DNA of 22,423 nucleotides, taken from assembly GCA_023853785.1 (NCBI GenBank), contig JAJIRX010000655.1, positions 1-22,423 of the forward strand, written 5' to 3'. The notes below the pieces were generated by a model, which saw only the letters and a list, made by a program, of their open reading frames with translations, was not told the origin of the DNA and did no database searches. This DNA comes from Psilocybe azurescens. Its lineage: Eukaryota > Basidiomycota > Agaricomycetes > Agaricales > Agrocybaceae. Positions within the stretch are counted from its first letter, which is position 1, and the number at the start of each line of letters is the position of its first letter. A program made the position numbers and the translations under genes. Below are positions 1 to 9,983 of the stretch, in pieces.

Positions 1-245
1 TCTAAACACGAGCGTCACATTGCGACTCCGCTTCTGTCGTTATCGCAGTCTTCACGACCTCCGGGTATATCTCAGGAGGAACTCAATACCACGTGAGCAC
101 GATGTAAGGAAGAGAGGAGGAGGAAAGAGATGAGGGAGGCAGGGAGAGAGGATGGGGACAGGTTTTTTGCAGGATATGGATGTGAGTCAGTGCGTATTGG
201 AGATAATGCCGGTGTCGCCTTCGAAAGATTCCACGCGAGCCCAGT

Positions 246-588
246 TTAACGTGTATATGCCAATTCTAGCGAGAATAAATTGACGAATGTTAGCATGACG
301 AAGAAATGGAAGAAAGGGAAGAAAGCCAACGCACCTCCATATCGTGAGTCTTGGCATGTAATCCCAATCTCAAGCGGCGTCTTCTCCGGATCCACCATTG
401 CCTTATACTTCTCCTCATTCGTCGTCATCCGCTGCTGTATCGTATTCCCCGCCTCCTTGATAACCTCAATCTCATCCAGGAACACCGCTGTGCCCTTGGC
501 TGGACTCATTCCCTGTATGAGTTCGTGTTGATGTGTTAGAGGGATCCGTGCCCAAGACGGCCAGCGGTGCTGGTATAGATGGGGCCAT
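246..588 (-). CDS. Small uncharacterised protein, 3 exons, 75 aa
   Basis: I do not recognise the family. Reading leftward, exon 1 is 588-559 (ATG at 588), exon 2 is 512-335 and exon 3 is 265-246, ending in TAA. The introns (558-513 and 334-266) have GT..AG ends, and the first has a CTAAC branch site. The three exons add to 228 bases, exactly 76 codons, with no internal stop. The codons of exon 2 are strongly G/C-ending, which argues for real coding. The protein starts MAPSIPAPLAGMSPAKG, continues with a charged, probably helical core (FLDEIEVIKEAGN, then QQRMTTNEEKYKAMVDPEK) and ends GELAYTR. No signal peptide or membrane segment is visible. It lies head to tail with the carrier gene to its right on the same strand. 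The exact exon 1 donor (GTCTTG) is weak, so the first 10 residues are the least certain part. Confidence 0.45.
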
Positions 589-714
589 GCTTTTGACTTT
601 GGTGTGCAGCGAGGGCGAGGGAACGCGGGTTGTATGTTTTTGTAAGTGTTCTGAAAGTAAACACCTGCAGTTTGAAGCACAACGGAGGGAATTCTTGGAT
701 GATGAGAAAACTTG

Positions 715-3432
715 AAAGAGAGGTGACGGGACGGGGTGGGGAGTACAGAAGGACGGTGCTGACGACGACGGATATCGGCCTGCGTGAGTGAGAATAAAGA
801 GGAAGAGGGAGGAATGGTTTGTGATTTATTGTAAGGAAGAGAAAGGAAGGGAGGAGAAAAGAAAAGCGAAGAGGAAGAACAGTAGAGTGATCGAGATCAA
901 AGAACCACGAACGGTAAGCGATCGAATGATGAAGAAGGGAAGTCCCCCAAAAGAGAAAGGAGAGAATATAAGGCGCATACATCCCACATAGGACATACCG
1001 AAATGTAAAAAGAACCTCAAACATGGCATGCCAATCGCTCTTCGTCGCAGGGACAATCGGGGAGTGAGCAGTATGTGCACCAAGATTGCGAGCAGCACCA
1101 TCCTCGGCTCGCCGGGCTTCCCACTCCGCCCTGCCCATCTCCTGTTCCTTTGCCACTATCCTACGGTTTCCTATTTAAATATGTCCCGAAGACGCGGTAT
1201 ATACCTATACCTCCCACTTCCTCTTCTTCCCCTCGCCCTCCTTCCTTCCTCTCGCCCTCCTTCCTTGCTCTCGCCCTCCTTCCTTCCCCTCGCCCTCCTT
1301 CCTTCCCCGCCTCCTTCCCCCTTCCCACCCCCAAAATAAACTACAAGCGTCACCGGCACTACACAGTTCCCACATCCCAACCGCCTCATTCACCGGCCTT
1401 AACACGTTATTATGCTCCAGCGCATATTGCAGCGGGGGTGTCAGGGTGACGATGAGCGAGAGCAGGACGGGACGGCGTCAAGTGAAACTGTTAGGAATGC
1501 ATATATCGAGAGGAGAAGCGTGTAAGGGTTCAGAACGTATGTGTAAGGGGCGGAGGGTGATGAGAAGCTTTGAGAATGAACGAGCATAGAGGAGAGGGTG
1601 CACCGTTTTCGAGGCCACATGTACTATAGAAGTCGCGTTTGGCTTCATATCCATCCCGCTCCTCACCCTCTACCACTCATCTCCCCATCCCTCGCACACG
1701 TCCAGCGCTTCGCGCTGCATCAGCCCAAGAAGAAGCAGCGGAAGCACCGACACCGACAGCTGGCAAGTCCGCATGGATCTCATCTGGCCTATTCTGGAAC
1801 GAGTTGTAGAACGTTGTGCTGCGCCTGCCAGCCAGCAGGGGATGTCTCCTACTGTTTCCAGCCCCTGCTCCTGTACCGTGTCCCGGTCCCTTGTCCCTGT
1901 TTCGTTTGCATTTGAGGCCATTTTCCATTCTGTGCGGATGTTGTGAACAATGACGTAGCACACAAAATACCAGGGACTCCCAAGGATGCGGTGATGCGAA
2001 GCGACAAGGGCGCAGAGAACGTCGGCGACTCCGTCAACTGGCCCCTACACCTCTTCATCGACGCCCACAACTGTACGAGCGTCGAGTTCAACATGTACGT
2101 CCTTAAATCATGTTCATCCCCATTCTCCTCCTGTTCGTCGTCATCGGTGAAGTCCAAGGGGGAACGGCGTGCCCTCAACCTCGCCGTTGCGATCTGTGTG
2201 GAGTCCGATGATGGATGTAAATGGCGGTGTCGCGGATGAGAGGACGGGTGGTGCGAGGATTGTGTATGCCTGCGAGAAGAGGCTCACGCCGTAGCTCTAA
2301 GTGACCTGTGAGAGGTGGTTAGCGGGATGCACGCGGGTGGGTAAAAGGACAGAGACGGTGATGGATATGGGCGATATAGGCGAGAGGGATAGGTGAGTAT
2401 GAAAGAAGTGGAATAGAGCGTAAAACGAAAGCAAGAGCCACATACTACCATTCTAAGTGTACTAGATATCATCAAATACGTTAGCGCGTGTCCGAGCATA
2501 GCATTCTTGTAATTTTCCGAGCCTCACGCGAGGTTGGGCACCGAGACGACGAGGCTCTGCATGAGCGCGATGGGGAGTATGTTGGAGTTCATGAAAATCG
2601 CGGCAGCCATTATGAAGGTCCTAAGTGTGTGTGACTGTGTGAGAATGAGTTAGAATCGATTAAGTTCAAAGGAGAGAGAGAGAGAGGGCGAGTAAGGTAG
2701 GACGTGGTGGGGAGTATTCAAAGCATCTGTGAATGGGAGAGGGATGAAGGGAATAAAACGGCAGTACGAAATGCGAAAAGAAACGTGAATCGTGAAAAAG
2801 GATAACGGATACAAGGAAAAGGAAGGATACAGTGCACGTACCGCTACGACTGTTTCAACCTGAACGTCCATCTCAGAACCCAGCCTACAACTATTGAGGC
2901 GCCTATGATGATGATGAACCATATCGAAATCGTCCAGAGTTCCTTGAGTTTCTCTGGAAAGATCGGTTAGATCCAGCGTAAGTCTCATTAGAAATAATGA
3001 TAGAAAAACTGCTCGTCATGTACACGTACCAGGAAACAAGTAAAAAAACAACTTTGGAAAAGAGTAGTGCGGGTGTGAAAAGCGATACATTGAGTATGTT
3101 GATTTGCTGTAATTTTAGACGTCAGTGATCAACAATAATATAAATTACAGCCTTGGAATGAACCAAGTTACTCATGGGAGAGCGTACACGTACCTTTTGG
3201 GTCTTCTCATCCCGGATACCTTGTCTCGCCAGGATGTACCCAACAGCGCATAGGAAGATGACCTCGAGGATGGACTGTCATAAAGGGAGAAACAATAAGG
3301 GTTCAGAACGAGGTATTCCGGAAACGATAGATAGCGGAGCACGTCGGAGAGCACGGTATAAGGATACGGATGACAAAAGAACAAAATATACGTGTTGAAT
3401 ACAGCGAGGATCACCGAAGGTAGTCTCTCCAC
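715..3432 (-). pseudogene. Auxin efflux carrier (PIN-like, Mem_trans) membrane transporter, decayed
   Basis: Members of this family (fungal Ecm3/PIN-LIKES type) are 8-10-helix membrane carriers, often in the endoplasmic reticulum. Exons read leftward. About 3432-3403 gives LPSVILA. 3274-3194 gives SILEVIFLCAVGYILAR and GIRDEKTQK. 3106-3030 gives LNVSLFTPALLFSKVVF. 2953-2842 gives EKLKELWTISIW and a membrane helix. 2620-2446 gives MAAAIFMNSN, LPIALMQSLVV and MLGHALTYL. The exon from 2305 gives SYGVSLFSQA. Weaker matches follow: RGQLTESPTFSAPLSL near 2000, DWHAMFEVLFTF near 1030-990, and VVVSTVLLYSPP from 780. These fall in family order. Breaks: Q to TAG at 2844-2846, W to TGA at 2524-2526, W to TAG at 2297-2299, and a one-base excess in the A7 run 3042-3048. 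No good start codon fits: an upstream ATG near 3519 would need a 24-base intron to skip a TGA. The C-terminal linker (about 1950-1050) is poorly conserved. A nonfunctional copy is most likely. Confidence 0.75.
1231..1308. repeat. Pyrimidine tandem repeat, about 4 units of 18-20 bp
   Basis: Units of CTCGCCCTCCTTCCTTCC recur with small changes, about 78 bases in all. The + strand here is almost pure C and T. It lies inside the span of the decayed carrier gene, in a stretch with no recognisable coding on the minus strand, probably an intron or linker. The long open frames across it are a result of its composition. Confidence 0.8.
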
Positions 3433-3574
3433 CCGTCTCCTGGTTCAGATAAGAGCGGTATACCTACTTGCGGATGCTGGGTCCTTTCTGTACGTGGAGG
3501 TGCGCCACGCGTCGGAAGACATCGTCCACCGCTATATACTGTCTGTATATGTTAATTGGATTGTGGTAGTGTGA

Positions 3575-4088
3575 TTCATTGGAGCGGTACGCGTGAGTTT
3601 AAACTTTACGCATCCATTGCGCGTCTGCGTGGTTTGAACTTGTTTAGGGAGGTCAAAACGTGATTAGTGGCAGTCAAAGACATCCCAATCGGGCATGTCT
3701 GAATTTCAATTGTTATCTTATCTTATGTTTTCTTCACTTTTCTATCTCTTTCTCTTGAGTTTTTGAAGTAATTAATATTACGTAGCTGTATCTCCACAGT
3801 ATATAAAGAGCTCGTAGAATACGTAGGTAGTCGACCTTGAATACCGAGCTTTATCTAGTCATTTCGAGGTTCTTACAGTGTGCCGGGACTCATGTAAATA
3901 GCACGCCCCGTCACAGTAGCCCAGACTGTTGTGGTCATTACTGGACAAATCCCTTCACATTCTGAAAAGCTCTCCCTTTGATTTTGAAAACCCACTCGTA
4001 TTTTAAATGGAACACCAGTATATCTACCTACGTCTCATCACAACTTCGGAGGCTGGTCAGGACTCTCAGAAGAGCTTGCTTTCTTGTT
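3575..4088 (+). promoter_or_regulatory. Intergenic stretch with a candidate TATA box
   Basis: I see no gene in about 500 bases. A TATATAAA element at 3800-3807 and a T/C-rich stretch at about 3720-3765 could be the core promoter for the small plus-strand ORF whose best start is at 4089. The distance (about 280 bases) is long, so the link is weak. Confidence 0.25.
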
Positions 4089-4370
4089 ATGTCCTCGTCG
4101 TGGGAGCAGCAACACGAAAGATCATCGATTCAGGAGGTGATACAGGAGATGGTTAATAGAATTATGAGAGCATTTCTCAATAAACCGAACTTCTTGGACA
4201 ATACGCTAATTTCAAACGCCACATTGAAGGATGAGAAGACTAATGAAAGGCTGATGTTAGTCAAGGTTGAGGGATGTTGACTCTGACCTTTTAACAGGAC
4301 TCTGAACAGATGGAGAGGAGAAAATTGTAGACTCGGGTTGGGATCGAGGGAATCAAAGTACTCATTGTAG
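4089..4370 (+). CDS. Hypothetical small protein, 2 exons, 79 aa
   Basis: Family not recognised. Exon 1 is 4089-4255 and begins MSSSWEQQHERSSIQEV. An intron at 4256-4297 has donor GTTAGT, a CTGAC branch site and acceptor ACAG. Exon 2 is 4298-4370 and ends in TAG. The total of 240 bases is exactly 80 codons. The first half is charged and could form a helix (VIQEMVNRIMRAFLNKP). The frame is also open upstream to an ATG at 3978, which would add 37 residues of poorer quality. No membrane segment or known motif is visible. Support is limited to frame and splice signals, so this could be chance. Confidence 0.3.
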
Positions 4371-4655
4371 TTTAAGCACCCAACTCATGATTCCCCCATA
4401 TTGAAGCACAGCAACGCGTTGAATCTCCGTCCTCACTTATTCCATGAAGCCGTACAGTCCCCTCTTCTATCTTCTGCGATCACCCTCCCGAAATTAACTG
4501 ACCATGATATGCGTGGAAATGTCCTCTATATTCGGATCAGATGGATCTGCATAGGTTTACATTCCTACGACCTTTACTACTACCGTCTTGTTCACTTGTT
4601 CCAGTCCATGCATAGACGGGGGAATGATGAATACTACTAGTTTGATTGTACATGA

Positions 4656-4856
4656 TCACGCAACAAGCACCGTTGACCTTAACGTGACGCGCCCCTCCCA
4701 ATCCGCTCGGACAATACGGACATTCTCACAGCACTCCTGCCGCTTGAATTTGTCAGGCTGAAGGCAAGACGCAATAGTCAGAAGATTTTGGACGTGTGAA
4801 TTTGCTGCCGTACGTGCGCCTCGACCGTGTAATATAATCGAAGGAACCTCTGGCGG
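4656..4856 (-). other. Minus-strand open frame, possible last exon of an unknown gene
   Basis: Read leftward, the frame from a CGCCAG acceptor-like site to TGA at 4656 gives a hydrophilic peptide containing ANSHVQNLLTIASCLQPDK, ECCENVRIV and RADWEGRV, which looks protein-like. I could not tie it to a family or find a convincing upstream exon: the candidate at 5197-5116 overlaps an NLR relic. The rest of 4371-5188 holds nothing I can name. Confidence 0.2.
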
Positions 4857-5188
4857 ATGGGTTGTACACGGGGAGGGGTATATGGGTGCATGTGCATGTG
4901 CGTTTGGGATGCGGTACGGGCTCATAAGGTTAGTGAGACTGAATTGGGATTGGGAAAGGGTTTGTATTTGACAGGGCGTGGACAAGAGGGGTTCTATGAA
5001 GAGAGTAAGTGGATTAAGCCAGCAAGGATGTGGGGAGTGAATGTGAGACGGAAAGGGCGTGGAACGAACAGTATGTGACAGCCTGAGTCTTGACCTGAAC
5101 GAGCCCAAAGACCTACCGGGGTGTTGCTATCCTGTTGCGTCTGGGTACAGGTCGCAGAATTGGTGGGCTGGTACAGCAATGATATCCT

Positions 5189-5331
5189 ATTGTTCATTCA
5201 AACCCACGGTGGCTCATGCAGGCTTCCTATGGCTTTTACAATACAGTTGAATTTCGGACATACACTTCAAAGAATACTTTGAAGATCGCAAGGTAACACA
5301 AATATTGAACATCATATTAGATACAATCTTG
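5189..5331 (+). pseudogene. Relic of a second NLR-like gene (C-terminal fragment)
   Basis: This stretch matches about 8028-8165 inside the NLR gene downstream, in the same orientation. The shared core includes AATTTCGGACATACACT followed by CAAAGAATACTTTGAAGATC, then a weaker match around ATATTGAACATCATA (gene copy ATATTCAACATCATA). Flanking parts (TTGTTCA..GTGGCTC..GCTTC) also align with changes and indels. It has no open frame of its own. It is best read as the eroded end of a tandem NLR paralogue that lay just upstream of the surviving gene. Confidence 0.75.
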
Positions 5332-5489
5332 TACCCCGCGGCAACACGGCCAGCCCTATTTTACCCCAAAACTAGCTCGTAGCCTGTAACAAGCCACAGA
5401 AGATAATTATTTGACACAGCTATTAATATGGGACAGGCGTATATATTTTTGGGATGGGTCTAGAGTTTTGAATTCAACTGAGAAGGATT

Positions 5490-5727
5490 CACACCACCTC
5501 TCTTTTACTCCAATACAATCAACCAGTATATATAACAATCCTTACGTGTACTGGCTTTGAATCGCGATCAACGTCACTCTGTACACATCAAACAACGACA
5601 AATTCCCTAGCCGAGGCTATGCTCGGTGCCTTATGTCAACCCGCATAAACAGCCTGTGCCCGTGAGAGATCGACACAACTTCTGTTCCCTGCTACTACAG
5701 TGTACATCCTTTAGAAATTTCCCAAAT
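5490..5727 (+). promoter_or_regulatory. Candidate promoter of the NLR-like gene
   Basis: A TATATATAAC element lies at 5527-5536, about 190 bases before the chosen ATG at 5728, with a T/C-rich stretch at about 5494-5512 and further pyrimidine patches at 5700-5725. The frame is open upstream of 5728 but contains no ATG, only GTG at 5626, so translation most likely starts at 5728 or at MSG (5779). Confidence 0.35.
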
Positions 5728-8700
5728 ATGCCCAAAAATGAGAAGTATTCCACAATTCACTCTCATCCCTCTCACATGTCGGGTATGCAGCAATTCCAAG
5801 GAGCGAGAAATGTCACGATTAATGGCGGGAGCTTTCGACAAATAGAAGGGGACTACTACGATGGAGGAAGGGACGTAGGTTAGTGGCAGTAGACGTCATA
5901 TACGGAGCATTTTAACTGATTCTGAAGCAACAGGACTGCACATTCTGGGGCAGCACATCGCAGCTGATGCGATGTATAACTCTGCCGAGCGGTTTCCTCC
6001 CCGAAATGCCATCCTGGCACTCGCGAGAAGATAATCAGCGCTATACTTGACTGGGTTGATGATCCTTCTCCCAAGGAACGGGCGCTTTGGCTTAACGGGC
6101 CAGCTGGAGCCGGCAAATCTGCCATCGCCCACTCCATTGCCGTACTTTTGCAGGAGGTCCCCGGGGACAGCAAGTATGCCGGGAGCTTTTTCTTCGCCAA
6201 AGATGCCGTTGGACGTGGGGATGGTACGAAGCTATTCTCGACAATTGCATATCAGCTCGCTCTCAATTTCCCGTCCTTTCGTGCACTCATTGACTCTGCT
6301 ATGCTTGATAATCCCACGCTTCCGACTAAATCTATCGACGTCCAACTCCGATACCTCATCATAGAGCCGTTGCTCCATGTCAATGATTGGCCTGAGCACA
6401 GCCCCACAATTATAATCGACGGTTTAGACGAATGCGCTGGGTCAAAACGCATGCAGTCCAAAATCCTTTCAGTCTTAACCAAGGCAATCATTGAACATAA
6501 TATCCCCTCCGATTTCTCATTGTCAGTCGCCCCGAGTACTGGATTTCCGATTCATTCGAAATTGGATCTCTGGTAAATATTACAAAATCGCTATCTCTAC
6601 GAGACGATGAGGACGCGGATGACGATGTTGGGAGGTATCTTCGAGAAGGATTCAAAAAATTTATGACGAGAATATTCGAATAATGTCTTCTACCCCGCGT
6701 CCTTGGCCTCCAGATCATATCATCCAGCGATTTGTCTATAGTGCTTCAGGCCAGTACGTGTACGCATCCACAGTCTTGGAATTTGTTGGTGCCTCATCCA
6801 ATTTCTGTGATCCCCGAGAGCAACTCCAGATATTGACGACACCTGGACCACATCAAGCATCAGCATTTTCGGATCTTGATAAACTCTACGCCACCATCCT
6901 GTCGTCATATCCTCGACCACACACAATGAAACGTGTCCTTGGTGGTCTCTTACTCAGATTCAGCGAAAAACGATTCAGGAAATGCTGGGAGTGGATTCGG
7001 GAGAAATTCAACTTGTGTTGAAGGCCTTAAGCTCCTTGATTATAATATCCAAGGCTGAATACTCCGAGAAGTTCTGTGCGCTGGAGCCGATCTTCGGGTT
7101 TCCATTGGTAGAGGCATCGATTGAGTTCTGTCACCTATCGTTCCGGGAATTTCTCAAGGATGAGTCAAGGTCAGGAGAGTATGCAATTGATAAGAGTGCT
7201 GTTCCGACTGAGTTTATCTGCGCCGTGCTCAAGCTCGGGGTTGATATTCTTCAGGATAGTCCACGGGCAGAGCGAACTATAGCATGGTAAGTGCATTAGC
7301 ATTTTTGTATATTCGAAATATACAAGGACACTGATATACATATTTTCTGACAGTATCGGACTATCGACCTGTCGTGAAATGCTCAATAAACTTAGGTTTA
7401 TGACGTGGAGCAGACGCGATGCTGGATCTATTGTCTATTCATTAGAGGAACTTGGTGAAAGCCTTCACAGGATCTTAGCTCGCAATCCCTCGCATTTTTC
7501 CCAAGCAAGTCATGTGTACTGGTTTACCACCGCTGTCTTACCGTTTCTTGCCAATCTGCAAACTGAATGGACCGTCCTCTGTCCATATGGGCATAATATT
7601 CACCAACATCTACTCCAGTCTCTCAAAGACGTTCTCACCATTGCTCAAACACTTTCAGCGAAGCAGGTCATGGACCGATCACCCAAAAACTCGGCTACCT
7701 TCGCATTCATCGCTTTATACAGTAATAGATCTTTAGTCGGCTCAGTGAATAAAATTACCATCGAGGATATCTCGGAATCAATGAATATCGATCTGGATAC
7801 CATTATATCCGATCTCCAACATCTCCCTGACTTGATATACCTTCATTTCGAACCCAATGCCAGAGGATATCTCGATATATTTACTATGGGTCCAGTCTGT
7901 TCGGCCGTGAAACATAAGGTCCAAGGCGATTGTCAGGAAAACCAACCTGTTTCAGCATGGGACTATCGGATAGTAAGTCTCAGTGTCCAGTGCTTTAATA
8001 GGATATTCTATGGCAATGATGACCAATCGGTTGTTCAAAATCGATCGTGGCTCGTGTATACTGCCAACTGCTTCTTACGATACGGACGAATTTCGGACAT
8101 ACACTCCAAAGAATACTTTGAAGATCCGAAGAAAATGGAAATATTCAACATCATAATGGATGCATCTTTCTGGGATCGTTTACTTGATCCTGAATCCTCG
8201 ATTGGTTTGGTATTGGGAGCATTGGGCTGGTTTTACAGGCAGATGGTGAGCGCCAATATAATCATATTTCGTTCAGTAATTTACCTCTGCCATCCATAAT
8301 ACCAGACCGGACACAGTAAAGACATTATCAAAGATCATGATAGTAGCCTTCCTCAAACAATGTTATACGTTGCCAAACGAATATTCGAAATCGCCTACTT
8401 GCCACACTTTACAGACGCCTACTGCTCTAATCTTTGTATGTACAGTGATAGCGACTCTACTCCGTCTGTGTCTTTGCATATACTCTCTCCATCCCATGGC
8501 GGGACTTACTCCATCGTTGAGGAGAAAATCTGGATCAATCGGAGCTTCCGATTGCTGATTTCGATGCTTACGACTTTCACATATGGATAACTCAGTTCCA
8601 CGATCAAGTGTTTGCGAGGGAGGGAGGCTCAATCATCAGCCCTTCCGACTGGTACCCTCATCTAGCCGCATTCCTTCTCACCATGCTTGTAAAAATCAAT

Positions 8701-9142
8701 ACGCTGCATTGAACACCAATTTCGAGGGACACTCGTGCTGGAACATAATCACGAGGAAGTTTTTCTACCGTTTATCAAGTGTCTTCCTTACGCGATTCCG
8801 ACACAGAACAACTTGAATGCGCTACGTGCACTGTATTACCTGTATCCCAAGATTCATCCTCGGCGTCAATGGAGACCGCCGTTTGGTTTCTGCTCGCTAG
8901 CTATAGATTTCTTGAAGGTATGTTCAAAGGGTAACTCTACAATTTTTATTGTACTCATTTTTGTCGTGCAGAAGTACGACCGCTCTTTCCTCTCATCCAC
9001 AGAGTTTGACTCATTAAAAGCCTGGCTGTCTGGGCTTAGGACTCGGGAATCTAGGAGGGTATTGCAGCCCGATATTGCATCTTACGGGCATGTCCTTTTG
9101 GGGATGAAGCCTATACAACGGATGAGGACGATTCATAATTAA
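5728..9142 (+). CDS. NACHT-domain NLR-like NTPase, 5 exons, frame broken by six one-base indels
   Basis: Fungal NLR-like STAND ATPases use NTP binding and oligomerisation to switch on responses such as incompatibility or defence against non-self. Exons: 5728-5878, 5934-7286, 7354-8245, 8306-8917, 8972-9142. Introns are 54-67 bases with GT..AG ends; intron 1 has an ACTGAT branch site. The N-terminal motif GARNVTINGGSF (about residue 25) and AERFPP..KCHPGTREK are hallmarks of the basidiomycete family. P-loop GPAGAGKS is at 6097-6120 (about residue 106), Walker B IIIDGLDEC near 6409-6435, the SRPE sensor motif at 6525, and HLSFREFLKD near 7132. No effector domain precedes NACHT, and I see no WD40, ankyrin or TPR repeats in the roughly 600-residue tail. 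Frame breaks lie at runs C4 5999-6002, C4 6504-6507, A6 6654-6659, A5 6966-6970 and A4 8525-8528 (each one base short), and A5 8691-8695 (one base long). Allowing for these, the exons give 1061 codons. No other stop interrupts it. Whether the breaks are real decay or consensus errors is open. Confidence 0.85.
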
Positions 9143-9336
9143 TGATGATTGATTCCGACCGAGACAAGGCGCTCTGATGAAAGAAGTAGGCGGTAGCATT
9201 TGATGGATCCTGTCAAGAGTAAGAGCATCAATTGTTGCATAATTTGGGGGTGCGTGTCACGTGAAGTCGTGCTTGCATACTTAGAACACACTGGTGCGGC
9301 ATGTAGAAAAGAGTAAATGTAACTTCAAATATGAAG

Positions 9337-9342
9337 AATAAA
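9337..9342 (+). terminator. Candidate polyadenylation signal for the NLR-like gene
   Basis: AATAAA lies about 195 bases after the NLR stop codon, in an A/T-rich stretch. The bases 9143-9336 hold no other gene signal and are probably 3' untranslated region. Confidence 0.3.
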
Positions 9343-9370
9343 TGATGCAAGATATGTTTCTACCCTCTGT

Positions 9371-9665
9371 AGTCTTTGATTTAACCCCCTTTTAATAACT
9401 ACTGACTTAACCCTGAAATATAACTACTGATTTGACCTGAATATAAAGTACTGAATTAACCCTGGTATATGAAGTCCTGAAGTAACCCTGGTTTTGAACT
9501 ACTGATCTAACTGGGGTGTATCTACTGATTTAACCCTGCTTTTATTGTACTGATCTAACCCATATTATGTCTTAAATAAAGTACTGATTCAACCCCGTTA
9601 TGCTTTACCAAAGTACTGATCTAACCCCCATTATGCCTGGCCAAAGTACTGATTTAACCCTGCTT
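9371..9665. repeat. Minisatellite of 11 units with core TACTGATTTAACCC
   Basis: Eleven degenerate copies of TACTGATYTAACCC occur at a step of about 25 bases (first eight) and then 32-34 bases (last three). TAACCC, one permutation of the C-rich telomere hexamer, is perfect at 9382, 9408, 9457, 9483, 9531, 9556, 9622 and 9655. Changed copies lie near 9432, 9507 and 9590. The sequence between cores is A/T-rich and varies. The array ends 43 bases before the left end of the CACTA element. There is no coding here. Confidence 0.85.
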
Positions 9666-9707
9666 TTGCGATTTCCTAATTTGGATACTTCTGATCGGCT
9701 GCATTCA

Positions 9708-9761
9708 CACTGGGGGCAAAGTCCAGCCCGGTTGAAAATCAACCGGGTCCATCCCCTTGTG
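9708..9761 (+). repeat. Left terminal inverted repeat of the CACTA element, containing a hairpin
   Basis: It pairs with 19221-19274. Inside it, CCCGGTTGA (9727-9735) and TCAACCGGG (9739-9747) form a perfect 9-bp stem with an AAA loop. TCA at 9705-9707 is the target duplication. Confidence 0.9.
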
Positions 9762-9983
9762 CGATGGTAAGATAGCCTTTTAAAAATGGCACTGTAATTT
9801 ACATAATACATGGACAAGTCTATATAACACATGATTACAAACCAATCTGTTTTCGGCAAGAATAATAGAAGTGGGACCGCAGTGCAGGGACCGCGGTAAA
9901 TATTAAGATTGCGACTGACCCATTGTGATTTCTTTCTTTCTTTCCCCATCACATATAACCCTGCCCAATTCTTGCTATAACCC

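Noticed and set aside
536..1156. 206-codon minus-strand open frame
   Set aside because: Reads through introns of the decayed carrier; only short pieces (DWHAMFEVLFTF, VVVSTVLLYSPP) match the family.
3460..3490. 24-28-base micro-intron joining an upstream ATG to the carrier N-terminus
   Set aside because: Too short for fungal splicing; would only serve to skip an in-frame TGA in a gene that is already broken.
7973..8001. GTAAGT..TAG as an extra NLR intron
   Set aside because: 29 bases is too short and the frame is open straight through.
9371..9665. CRISPR-like array or a true telomere end
   Set aside because: Eukaryotic context, degenerate 14-base cores and uneven spacing; the telomere hexamer occurs once per unit and is not tandem.
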